A stretch of 64,000 bases of DNA from Streptomyces nojiriensis (lineage in GTDB: Bacteria; Actinomycetota; Actinomycetes; Streptomycetales; Streptomycetaceae), in assembly GCF_017639205.1 (NCBI RefSeq), contig NZ_CP071139.1, positions 7,749,501 to 7,813,500 of the forward strand, read 5' to 3'. The position numbers were made by a program, and so were the translations under genes. This document shows, piece after piece, positions 11,120 through 19,434 of this stretch. Below the pieces are notes generated by a model, which saw only the letters and a program-made list of their open reading frames with translations, was not told the DNA's origin and did no database searches. The first letter of the stretch is position 1; every line of letters begins with the position of its first letter.

Positions 11120-14100
11120 GCGGGGGACTCCTCCGAATCGGCCTCGCCGCAGTCGTAGACCGCAAGGGCTCCGTTGATGGTGACGAACAGCCTCCCCGGG
11201 CCTGCGAACCCGAAGTTGTCCGGTTGGTCGAGCAACGGAATGCGCCTGACAAGGCGCAGGCCGTGGGACTCCCAGATCTTGATCACCGAGGTCTTCGAAT
11301 GCTCCACGACCGCGAGCGCGAACCATTTGCTGTCGGGGGAGAAGGCGAGGCGATGCAGCGCCTGCGGGTGTCCGCCGATGCGGAGGGTCTCGGCGGGCGG
11401 AGGGGGAAGTGATCCTGTGCGGAGGATCTGCAGTGATCCAGAGTAGCCCGGGGCGATGAGGAGCTGACTGTCGGGTGAGAAGTGGAAATGGGAGCCGCTT
11501 CTCCCGGGCACCTCCGAGAGTGTTTTCCCGGTTGCCGGGTCGCGGAGTTCCAGACGCCCCGTGTTCCTGTTGAGGACGGCGAGCAGGCGCCCGTCGGGCG
11601 AGCCGACGGCACTGGACGGGGCGAACTGCGTCAGCTTCGGCGCCTGGGCCCCCTCGCCCAGCCCGCTCCAAAGGCGCAAGCGGCCCTCCCCGTCACCGCT
11701 GATCAGCAGCGACGGATCGGAGGGGTGGAACGCCACGCACATGTTGTAGGTGCTTCTGTCGTTGAGCTGGCTGATCGTTCGTCCCGAGGAGACCTCGACG
11801 ACGTCCAACGAGGTCCAGCTACCGATGGCCAGTAGCGTTCCGTCGGACGAGAAGGAGAGGCGGCCGCCGACGACCATGGTCTTTCGACCCACCCTGCGGA
11901 TCCATTCGAGCGTCTCGCAGGACCAAAGACCGACCCCCTCGCTGCCGAGCGCGGCGAGCAGGCGGCCGTCCGGTGAGAAGGCGATGGCCCGGCCCTTCTC
12001 CGTGTCGAGGGACACGCGGTTCCAGTCGTGTGTCGTCCAGACGGCCAACCCGCGTGCACCACACACGGCCAGCAGTTCTCCATTGGGGCTGAACTGCACG
12101 TCTTCGACACCTTCGCTGTGTTGCAGGCTCACATCCTCGACCGGATGATCCCCGGTCACGTCCCAGACGGAGGCGCCGAGGTCGTGGCGTCCGACGGCGA
12201 GCCGCCGGCCGTCGGGGGAGAACGCGAGGGCGCTGACCCTTCCGGTCACGTGGTGCCAGGGCTCTCCCACCAGAGTCCGCTTCTCGACGTCCCAGAACTG
12301 AATGCTCCGTGTCCAGGCGTTCGTTCCTAGCGCGAGGAGGCGGCCGTCCGGTGAGACGGCGATGTCGGTGATCGAGGCATGAGAATTTCCGAACAGAGGC
12401 GCGATTGCGCGCCATGTATCCGTCTCGACGAGGTGCACGCCCCGACTCGTGGCGGCAATCAGCCGGCTGCCGTCCGGCGAGAAGGCCACATCGTGCACCG
12501 CCGAGCTCACACGTTCGACGAAGGGGGTGCTGGCGTCGACCCGACCACCCTCTGCCCAGAGAAGGGAATGCGCCTCTTCCGGCTGGAAGGCGACCATCCC
12601 CACGATGCGGGCGAACTGCTTCCGGTGCCTTGGAAGATCCAACCGATGGGCGTCGAAGGCGCACACCGACGCGCGGTCGGACGCCTTCCTGATCTGCGCG
12701 TGCGAGGACCACGAGGCACTCAGGAGCCGAATGTATTCTGCGGCTTGCTCGGACCGCGTCATGTCGATCGCCCGGTGATCCTGCCGAGGGTCGAAGCGGA
12801 TGAGGAAGTAGGGGTCAGTCAGGAGCAACTCTGCGGACTCGGCCGCATCGGCCGCGGCGACGTGCCCCAGCGCGTGCCGCAGTACGTACGGTTCTGCGGA
12901 GTACCAGTTGTCGCATGGCTCGGCGGCACCCGCCGTGAAGGGCCCGACGATTTCCGAGAGCAGCCTCCGTTCCAGGTCCAGGCTTTGGGCGGCGTCCACC
13001 GGATCCGAACCCGCGGGGTGATCGTGCAAGTAGTCCGCCAGCCCCTGGTGGAAGATTCGGTAGAGGGCCACGTCGCTCTCCGGGTCGACTCCGGTACGCA
13101 GGAACGGCGAAGCCTCTCGCAGCGTGTCGAGGAACTTCCTGTCGGTGATGTCGTCGGCATCCATGGCTTTGAGGCACCGCCGCAAGGTCGTCAGCGGCAT
13201 TCCGTCTCCGCGCGACCGGGCGAGGATCGAGAGAACCGCGCGCAACGCGGGGAACTCGTCGCGCCGGGCGAGGAGGACGGCCTCCATCAGGTCCGGCAGG
13301 TCTGCCGATGCCTCCCGGGCGTAGGCCCGTGCCGCGGTCTCGTCCTGCGGAGGGTACCTCAGGGTCACCAGGTAGTGGACGTACAGGCCGGCGAGTAGAA
13401 ACGGCCCCCACAAGCTGTCCGGTCGCAGGTGACGGACGATGCCGCTCGCCCCCCGCTTCGCGAGAGTGTCGACGAACTCCGAGGCGGTGCCGGTGGCGTA
13501 CGGCTTGCTGGCGCGAAGCAGCCGTTCGATGTAGTGGCGTACGTCGTCCTCCAGCGCGACGGGATCCGCCGTGTCCAGATCGATCCGGTCGGCGGCGATC
13601 TCCGAGAGCTCTTCGGCGCAGGACAGCCCCGCCACCACCTCGCGCCGTCCGCCCAGCAGGACCCTGCACGGCGCCTCCGCCAGCGTGCCGTCCCGTCGCT
13701 CCGGCGCGAGGAGGCCGCTGATCAGTCGCAGGACCGCGTGAGGATCGGTGCTCTCGTCCACGGCGTCCACCACGATGAGGCGCTGCTTCTGTTCCTGGGC
13801 GAGTGCCTTGCGCAGGAGGTCGGCGGTCCACAGGACGGGGTCGGCGCCGCCTGTTTCCCTTTCGCGGTCCGGGTCCTCCGGGTTCTCCTCGTCCTTGGGC
13901 GGTTCGAGTCCCGTCTGCTCCACGATGATGTCGATTACCTGCTGCACCGAGCGCTGGCGTGCGTGCAGGGCGACGATGTCGGGGACTTCCGGGAGATCGT
14001 ACGCGGCGGACTCCCACAGCTCCCTGACGCCCCGTCGCAGCTTCGGGGCCGCCGCGCACACGACGAGGCCCAGCAGCCCCGACTTCCCGGCGCCGGCCGC

Positions 14101-15126
14101 GCCCGTGACGGTCAGCAGTGGACTGTCGCCCGCCAGCCATGCGTGGTAGCGCTTCAGCTCCGCGGTGCGGCCCGAGAAGAAGCCCGTCCTGTCGTCGGCT
14201 GAGATGAGGCCGCGCCCGGACGCGCGGTCGATGAAGTAGAGACTGTCGCTGATCTCCTTGCCCGCCGCGATCTGGCTGGCCAGGTCCCCGAGGTCCTCGC
14301 CGGGGACGAAGCCCAGGGAGCGGCGCTGCAACTGGATCTGTTCCGGGGTGCGTTCGGCCGTCAGGGGGTTCGGGAGGAACGGCCACTCGCCGTCGCCCTG
14401 CTCCACGCTGAAGCCGAGGGACATGCGCCATGTGATGTCCGCTTTGACCTCGGCGATCAGAGCCCGGACGAACCGTGTGAACACGATGGACTCGACGTCC
14501 AGGGCGAAGTCCGTGAAGAACAGCGCGTCCAGCGCCTTCACGACCCATCCACTGAACCGGCCGCTTTCCGTCGGCGAGCTGCTGATGGACGCGCCGAGCG
14601 ACCAGACGCCGCGTTCACCGTCGAGTTCGGAGATCGGCTGCCGACCTGTCGCGGTGCCCGCCCCGCAGGTGTCGATCAGGAACACGACGCGCTTGCAGTC
14701 CGCGCCCCGTTCGGCCTCCTGCTGTGCCTTCTCGATCCACCGGTCGACGTCGACCTCGCGGTCGTCGTGCGCCACGAAGGAGAGACGGCCGCTGCGGTCG
14801 GCCCGGCCGTGTCCGATCAGGTGGACGACGAGGACATCGGTGGCGCCCCGCTCGTCGACGATCCACTTGCGCAACAAGGCGTCGATCTCGCCTTCCGACC
14901 GGTCCAGCGACGTTTCCCCCGCAGCGCCGAACTGCCGGAAGGCAGCCTGTACTTCCTCGACGCGTGAGCGTACGAAACCGAGGTCCTCCGTCTCCGACCC
15001 GTCGGCGAAGCTTCCGACCCCGATCGACAACACCATGAGGCCGGGCGTGCCCCGGCCTTCCGTCGTCCTGCTCAACACGCCCCTCGCACACATCGGTTGA
15101 CACCGCGCCACCACCGAGAACGGCAC
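11116..15126 (-). CDS. Caspase-like protease / STAND NTPase / WD40 propeller protein
   Basis: This roughly 1336-aa protein has three parts. Residues 30-160 form a caspase-hemoglobinase fold with the catalytic His in VVHLIGHGRAD (H106) and Cys in FLIDTCGAG (C154). A P-loop NTPase follows, with Walker A TGAAGAGKSG (342-350) and Walker B RLIVVDAVDEST (about 450-460), of the NACHT/STAND type. From about residue 850 to the end are roughly ten WD40-like repeats built on FSPDG (for example VHDVAFSPDGSRL and VSALAFSPDGRRLAV). In related bacterial proteins the propeller senses a trigger and NTPase assembly activates the protease. The start is uncertain: GTG 15126 has no clear ribosome site, while TTG 15075 follows AGGGG, and the first conserved strand begins near residue 30. 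The overlap with the following hydrolase indicates a two-gene unit. Confidence 0.88.
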   Translation of the reverse strand: MPFSVVARCQPMCARGVLSRTTEGRGTPGLMVLSIGVGSFADGSETEDLGFVRSRVEEVQAAFRQFGAAGETSLDRSEGEIDALLRKWIVDERGATDVLVVHLIGHGRADRSGRLSFVAHDDREVDVDRWIEKAQQEAERGADCKRVVFLIDTCGAGTATGRQPISELDGERGVWSLGASISSSPTESGRFSGWVVKALDALFFTDFALDVESIVFTRFVRALIAEVKADITWRMSLGFSVEQGDGEWPFLPNPLTAERTPEQIQLQRRSLGFVPGEDLGDLASQIAAGKEISDSLYFIDRASGRGLISADDRTGFFSGRTAELKRYHAWLAGDSPLLTVTGAAGAGKSGLLGLVVCAAAPKLRRGVRELWESAAYDLPEVPDIVALHARQRSVQQVIDIIVEQTGLEPPKDEENPEDPDRERETGGADPVLWTADLLRKALAQEQKQRLIVVDAVDESTDPHAVLRLISGLLAPERRDGTLAEAPCRVLLGGRREVVAGLSCAEELSEIAADRIDLDTADPVALEDDVRHYIERLLRASKPYATGTASEFVDTLAKRGASGIVRHLRPDSLWGPFLLAGLYVHYLVTLRYPPQDETAARAYAREASADLPDLMEAVLLARRDEFPALRAVLSILARSRGDGMPLTTLRRCLKAMDADDITDRKFLDTLREASPFLRTGVDPESDVALYRIFHQGLADYLHDHPAGSDPVDAAQSLDLERRLLSEIVGPFTAGAAEPCDNWYSAEPYVLRHALGHVAAADAAESAELLLTDPYFLIRFDPRQDHRAIDMTRSEQAAEYIRLLSASWSSHAQIRKASDRASVCAFDAHRLDLPRHRKQFARIVGMVAFQPEEAHSLLWAEGGRVDASTPFVERVSSAVHDVAFSPDGSRLIAATSRGVHLVETDTWRAIAPLFGNSHASITDIAVSPDGRLLALGTNAWTRSIQFWDVEKRTLVGEPWHHVTGRVSALAFSPDGRRLAVGRHDLGASVWDVTGDHPVEDVSLQHSEGVEDVQFSPNGELLAVCGARGLAVWTTHDWNRVSLDTEKGRAIAFSPDGRLLAALGSEGVGLWSCETLEWIRRVGRKTMVVGGRLSFSSDGTLLAIGSWTSLDVVEVSSGRTISQLNDRSTYNMCVAFHPSDPSLLISGDGEGRLRLWSGLGEGAQAPKLTQFAPSSAVGSPDGRLLAVLNRNTGRLELRDPATGKTLSEVPGRSGSHFHFSPDSQLLIAPGYSGSLQILRTGSLPPPPAETLRIGGHPQALHRLAFSPDSKWFALAVVEHSKTSVIKIWESHGLRLVRRIPLLDQPDNFGFAGPGRLFVTINGALAVYDCGEADSEESPA

Positions 15127-15156
15127 GGCTCACCGACGCTACCCGATCCTCGGGCC

Positions 15157-16161
15157 TCACACCGCAGGGTCCCGGAGGCCCGCGATCCGGGCCAGGCGTG
15201 CGTAGGAGTCCAGCAGCGCCGTGCGGTCGTAGGTGGAGGTGGTGACCAGCAGTTCGTCCGCGCCGGTCCGCTCCGCCACCTCCGACAGCTGCGCCGCCAC
15301 CTGGTCCTCCGTGCCGTGGAGGTGCCCGGCGAGGGCGCCCTCGTAGAGTTCGCGCTCCTTCGGCGTCATCTCCAGCGCCTCGATCTCCTCCGCCGGGCGC
15401 AGCGGCGGGAAGGAGCCGCGGGTGCGGGAGTGCGCGAGGGCCCAGGCCTCCGGGACCAGGATGCGGCGGGCCTCCTCCTCGGTGGCCGCGACCGCCACCG
15501 TGCCCGACACCACGACGTACGGCCGCGCGCCCCGCGCCGAGGGCCGGAACTCCTCGCGGTACGCCCGGGCGATCTCGCCCACCCGGCCGCGTGCCCGCAG
15601 GTCGCCCACCACCAGCGGCAGCCCGGCCCGGGCGGCGATGCCGGCGCCCTCGCCGGTGGCCAGGACGTAGGCGGGGACGTGCAGGCCTTCTGCGGGGCGG
15701 GCGTGCACCTCGGGGTGGGCCCGCTGGCTGCCGTCGAGCCAGCCCAGCAGTTCGGCCAGCTGTTCCTCGAAGCGGTCGGCGTCGCCGGTGTCGCGGCCCA
15801 GCGCCCGCCGGATGCCGCCCGTGAAGCCGACCGAACGCCCGAGGCCCATGTCGATCCGGCCGGGGAACAGCGACTCCAGGACCCCGAACTGCTCCGCCAC
15901 CACCATCGGCTGGTGGTTGGGCAGCATGACCCCGCCCGTGCCGACCCGGATCCGGTGCGTCGCTCCGGCGACGGCGGCGGCCAGCACCGTCGGCGCCGAG
16001 CCCGCGACGCCGGGCACGCTGTGGTGCTCCGATACCCAGAAGCGGTGGTAGCCGAGCTCCTCGGCCGTCCGGGCCAGCGCCACGGTGTCGCGCAGGGCCT
16101 GCGGGGCCGGGTGCCCCTGGCGGGTGCGCGACCGGTCGAGTATCGAGAGTTTTCGGATCAC
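15157..16161 (-). CDS. LLM-class flavin-dependent oxidoreductase
   Basis: This 334-aa luciferase-like monooxygenase-fold protein has a clear family start: IRKLSILDRSRTRQG is typical of the MsnO8/YhbW-type subgroup. FWVSEHHSVPGVAGSAPTVL, RIRVGTGGVMLPNHQP and IDMGLGRSVGFTGG are conserved flavin-contact segments. These enzymes use reduced FMN or F420 supplied by a partner. The GTG at 16161 is chosen because it begins the conserved domain; upstream in-frame codons run antisense into the HAD gene. The substrate is unknown. It lies downstream of the divergent HAD gene and is not overlapped by the caspase gene (30-bp gap). Confidence 0.9.
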   Translation of the reverse strand: MIRKLSILDRSRTRQGHPAPQALRDTVALARTAEELGYHRFWVSEHHSVPGVAGSAPTVLAAAVAGATHRIRVGTGGVMLPNHQPMVVAEQFGVLESLFPGRIDMGLGRSVGFTGGIRRALGRDTGDADRFEEQLAELLGWLDGSQRAHPEVHARPAEGLHVPAYVLATGEGAGIAARAGLPLVVGDLRARGRVGEIARAYREEFRPSARGARPYVVVSGTVAVAATEEEARRILVPEAWALAHSRTRGSFPPLRPAEEIEALEMTPKERELYEGALAGHLHGTEDQVAAQLSEVAERTGADELLVTTSTYDRTALLDSYARLARIAGLRDPAV

Positions 16162-16221
16162 ACAGGACTCAACGCCCGGCGGCCGTGAGGATTCCCCGTA
16201 CGGCTCTCCTACGCTGGCGGG

Positions 16222-16713
16222 ATGAGTGAGCACACCACCCGGCCGCTGGCCGTCTTCGACCTCGACAACACCCTGGCGGACACCGGCCATCGCCAGTGCT
16301 TCCTGGAGCGCCGGCCCCGGGACTGGGCCGGCTTCTTCGCCGCCGCCCCGGCCGATCCGCCGCTCGCGCGCGGGGTCGCGCTGGCCGTGGAGAGCGCGGC
16401 CGACTGCGAGGTGGTGTATCTGACCGGGCGCCCCGAGCGGTGCCGCGCGGACACGCTCGACTGGCTCGCCCGGCACGACCTGCCCGAGGGGCGGCTGTTC
16501 ATGCGCGGCAACCAGGACCGGCGGCCGGCCCGCACGACCAAGCTGGAGGTGCTGCGGCGGATCTCCCGGGGCCGGGAGGTGCGGATGCTCGTCGACGACG
16601 ACGAGCTCGTCTGCCAGGCCGCGCGCGCCGCCGGATTCCGGGTGGTGCTCGCCGACTGGGCGGCGGACGCGCCCGAGCTGGAGTCGGCCCAGGAGGTCGA
16701 GGGCCGCACCTGA
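16222..16713 (+). CDS. HAD-superfamily phosphatase-like protein
   Basis: This 163-aa protein has the HAD motif I nucleophile pair in LAVFDLDNTLADTGHR (D-x-D). Motif II is VVYLTGRPERCR, a Lys is in TKLEVLRR, and the motif III/IV acid cluster is in RMLVDDDELVC. The layout matches small HAD proteins related to polynucleotide 3'-phosphatase or acid-phosphatase domains (YLTGRP). The substrate is not assignable. The gene is divergent to the LLM oxidoreductase with a 60-bp gap. Confidence 0.85.
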   Translation: MSEHTTRPLAVFDLDNTLADTGHRQCFLERRPRDWAGFFAAAPADPPLARGVALAVESAADCEVVYLTGRPERCRADTLDWLARHDLPEGRLFMRGNQDRRPARTTKLEVLRRISRGREVRMLVDDDELVCQAARAAGFRVVLADWAADAPELESAQEVEGRT

Positions 16714-16773
16714 TCCGGGGAGCCGGCGGCGGGGTCCCGGGGGCCGCGGCGGGGGCCGGCGCCGGTCCGGGGC

Positions 16774-16989
16774 TCAGTCCTCGCCCTCGAGGCGGAAGCC
16801 GACCTTGAGCCCCACCTGGTAGTGGGCGATCTCCCCGTTCTCGATGTGGCCGCGTACCTGGACCACCTCGAACCAGTCCAGGTTCCGCACGGTCTGGCCC
16901 GCCCGGGCGATCCCGTTGCGGATGGCCTGATCGATGCCCTCGTGGGAGGTGCCGACGATCTCGGTCACCCGGTACGTGTGATTGGACAT
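16774..16989 (-). CDS. Dodecin flavin-storage protein
   Basis: This 71-aa protein is the standard size for dodecin. It starts MSNHTYRVTEIVGTSHEGID and includes QAIRNGIARAGQTVRNLDWF, which carries the Trp that stacks on flavin, then EVVQVRGHIENGEIAHYQVG. Dodecins form dodecameric spheres that bind FMN/FAD or riboflavin and buffer free flavin. The proximity of flavin enzymes (the LLM oxidoreductase) may be coincidental. Confidence 0.95.
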   Translation of the reverse strand: MSNHTYRVTEIVGTSHEGIDQAIRNGIARAGQTVRNLDWFEVVQVRGHIENGEIAHYQVGLKVGFRLEGED

Positions 16990-17099
16990 GGAGGTCTCCC
17001 GACAGTGGGTGGCTTTTGCCTGGTTCTACGGTGCCCCAGTAAGTCCGGGTCCGCGAACTTTGGGCGAACAGTCCCGAGCGAAAGACCCTTGACCGGCCT

Positions 17100-17115
17100 A
17101 TTGGTCTATGCCAAT
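17100..17115. promoter_or_regulatory. DasR-like palindrome before the sugar-binding lipoprotein
   Basis: ATTGGTCTATGCCAAT contains 5-bp perfect arms. Its core TGGTCTATGCCA differs at two positions from the DasR-responsive consensus TGGTCTAGACCA. It lies 38 bp upstream of the TTG start. A TTGACC hexamer at 17089-17094 could be a -35 element, which would place the palindrome between -35 and -10. Confidence 0.5.
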
Positions 17116-17153
17116 TTCGAGCCATCCGGGATCGAGCCCAGAAGGGGACCCTC

Positions 17154-18416
17154 TTGAAGATGCGCTTCCGCGCCGTGTGCACCGCCCTCGCAGCCGCTGC
17201 CGCCCTGACGGGCTGCAGCGGGTCGGCCGACACGGCCGGGGGGTCGCAGAAGGTCACGCTCTGGCTGATGAAGGGCAGCGCCTCGGAGGACTTCATCGGC
17301 AGGTTCACCGCGGAGTTCGAGACGGAACACCCCGGCGTCGACCTGGACGTCAGGATCCAGGAGTGGACGGGCATCGGCGACAAGGTCAACGCCGTCCTCG
17401 ACGGCACGGGCAAGGAGGGCGCCGACGTCATCGAGGTCGGCAACACCCAGGTCGCCACGTACATCGAGAAGGGCGGCCTGGAAGAGCTCACCCTCGAAGG
17501 CCTGCGCGAATGGGGCAGCAAGGACTGGCTCAAGGGCCTCGCCGACCCGGGAACCATCAACGGCGCCCAGTACGGAGTCCCCTGGTACGCCGCCAACCGG
17601 GTGGTCATCTACCACAAGGACCTCTTCGCGGGCGCCGGCATCAAGACCCCGCCCAAGAACCGCCAGGAGTGGATCCAGGCCACCCAGAAGCTCGACAAGG
17701 GCGACCAGCAGGGCATCTACCTCGCGGGCCAGAACTGGTACGTCCTCGCCGGCTTCATCTGGGACGAGGGCGGCGAACTCGCCGTCGAGACCAACGGCAA
17801 GTGGGTCGGCGCCCTCGACGACGACAAGGCCCTCGCCGGCATGGACTTCTACAAGCAGCTCCAGGCCCTCGGCGACGGCCCCAAGGGCGCCGACGAGGAG
17901 ACGCCCCCGCAGTCGCAGGTCTTCGCCCGCGGCCAGGTCGCCCAGATCATCGCCCCACCCGGCCAGGCCGCCGAGATCGAGGCGGCCAACCCCGCCCTGA
18001 AGGGCAAGCTCGGCTTCTTCCCGATCCCCGGCAAGACCTCCGACAAGGCGGGGGCCGTCTTCACCGGCGGCTCCGACCTGATCATCCCGGCGCGGACCGG
18101 ACAGCGGAAGGGCGCCGTGGACGTGATCACGGCCCTCGTCAGCGAGAAGTGGCAGACCGAACTCGCCCGCACGATGAGCTACGTACCCAACAAGACCACC
18201 CTCGCGCGCGCCGTCGAGGGCAACGAGGGCGCGGCCGCCATGGCTCCCGGCGCCGCCCAGGGCCGTGCCACCCCCACCTCCGCCCGCTGGGCCGAGGTCG
18301 AGGCGAAGAACCCGATCAAGCCCTTCATGACGGCCGTGCTCACCGGCCGGGACCCCAAGCAGGCCGCCCGGGCCGCCTCCGAGGAGATAGGCAAGGTCCT
18401 CAGCTCCGACCGCTGA
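17154..18416 (+). CDS. Extracellular sugar-binding lipoprotein (ABC importer)
   Basis: This 420-aa family 1 solute-binding protein has a signal peptide with a lipobox, AAAAALTGCSG, which anchors it outside the membrane. The mature protein begins with KVTLWLMKGSASEDFIG. GADVIEVGNTQVATYIEKGG and YGVPWYAANRVVIYHKDLF are typical for carbohydrate-binding lipoproteins of the MalE/NgcE/DasA type. TTG at 17154 is preferred because GAAGGGG (17141-17147) is well spaced; an ATG lies 6 bp further on. No permease or ATPase gene is near, so it must share another transporter's permeases or work with the multi-use MsiK ATPase. A DasR-like palindrome upstream suggests amino-sugar control. Confidence 0.92.
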   Translation: MKMRFRAVCTALAAAAALTGCSGSADTAGGSQKVTLWLMKGSASEDFIGRFTAEFETEHPGVDLDVRIQEWTGIGDKVNAVLDGTGKEGADVIEVGNTQVATYIEKGGLEELTLEGLREWGSKDWLKGLADPGTINGAQYGVPWYAANRVVIYHKDLFAGAGIKTPPKNRQEWIQATQKLDKGDQQGIYLAGQNWYVLAGFIWDEGGELAVETNGKWVGALDDDKALAGMDFYKQLQALGDGPKGADEETPPQSQVFARGQVAQIIAPPGQAAEIEAANPALKGKLGFFPIPGKTSDKAGAVFTGGSDLIIPARTGQRKGAVDVITALVSEKWQTELARTMSYVPNKTTLARAVEGNEGAAAMAPGAAQGRATPTSARWAEVEAKNPIKPFMTAVLTGRDPKQAARAASEEIGKVLSSDR

Positions 18417-18582
18417 GCCCATGCCCCGGCCGCCGCCGGGACGGGGGTACCGCCGAGTTCAGCGTCCGCACATCCGAGGGCCGCTGAGCGGTCATGTCGA
18501 ATCCAGCCGGTCACGGAAGAAGTAAAGGAGCCAGGCCACGCACCTGCGGGCCCGGCCCTCCGTGCCCGGATCAGGAGCCGCC

Positions 18583-19434
18583 ATGACGATCGCACCCCTG
18601 TCCCCGTCCCCCCTCGCCGCCCCGGCGCCGGCCCCCTCACCGGCGCCCGCCGCCCGCCCCACCCCCGTCAGGGACCGGGTCGCGGCGCCCGGCGCGCCGT
18701 CCGACGGACCGCGCTACACCGTCCGCCTCGCCCGCGACGAGGACGAGGTGCGCGCCGCCCAGCGGCTGCGCCACCAGGTCTTCGCCGGCGAGCTCGGCGC
18801 CCGCCTGGACGGGCCCGAGCCCGGCCTCGACGCCGACGCCTTCGACGCGTACTGCGACCACCTCCTCGTCATCGACGAGGAGGCCGAGCAGGTCGTCGGC
18901 ACCTACCGGCTGCTGCCCCCGGAACGCGCCGCCGTCGCCGGCCGCCTCTACTCCGAGGGGGAATTCGACCTCTCGGCCCTCGCCCCCATCCGCCCCGACC
19001 TCGTCGAGGTCGGCCGCTCCTGCGTCCACCCCGACCACCGCAACGGCGCCGTCATCGCCCTCATCTGGGCCGGCCTCGCCCACTACATGGACCGCACCGG
19101 GCACAACTGGCTCGCCGGCTGCTGCTCGATACCGCTCGCCGACGGCGGGGTCCTGGCCGCCGCCACCCGGGAGACCGCCCTCACCCGCAGCCTCGCCCCC
19201 GAGGAGTACCGGGTCACCCCCCACCTCCCCTGGAGCCCCGAGGGCATCACCTTCCCCGACCGCATGGAACTGCCCCCGCTGCTGCGCGGCTACCTCCGCC
19301 TCGGCGCCTGGGTGTGCGGCGAGCCCGCCCTCGACGCCGAGTTCGGCTGCGCCGACCTCTACGTCCTGCTCTCCCTGCGCCGGACCAATCCGCGCTACCT
19401 CAAGCACTTCCGCTCGCTCGTCCCGGGCGCATGA
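18583..19434 (+). CDS. olsB: Ornithine N-acyltransferase-like GNAT protein (OlsB-like)
   Basis: This 283-aa protein has a Pro/Ala-rich N-terminal tail followed by the hemolysin/OlsB-type acyltransferase fold. YTVRLARDEDEVRAAQRLRH, FDAYCDHLLVIDEEAEQVVG, VEVGRSCVHPDHRNGAVI and LAGCCSIPLADGG are the segments seen in L-ornithine N-alpha-acyltransferases. They transfer a 3-hydroxyacyl group from ACP to ornithine, giving lyso-ornithine lipid. The ATG follows AGGAG (18573-18577). It overlaps the next gene by ATGA, and the order olsB-olsA matches the two-step ornithine-lipid pathway. Assignment of the exact substrate is by family and context. Confidence 0.83.
   Translation: MTIAPLSPSPLAAPAPAPSPAPAARPTPVRDRVAAPGAPSDGPRYTVRLARDEDEVRAAQRLRHQVFAGELGARLDGPEPGLDADAFDAYCDHLLVIDEEAEQVVGTYRLLPPERAAVAGRLYSEGEFDLSALAPIRPDLVEVGRSCVHPDHRNGAVIALIWAGLAHYMDRTGHNWLAGCCSIPLADGGVLAAATRETALTRSLAPEEYRVTPHLPWSPEGITFPDRMELPPLLRGYLRLGAWVCGEPALDAEFGCADLYVLLSLRRTNPRYLKHFRSLVPGA

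Noticed and set aside
18416-18582. Permease genes for the sugar-binding lipoprotein
   Set aside because: The 166-bp gap holds no open frame with membrane helices; the next gene is an acyltransferase.
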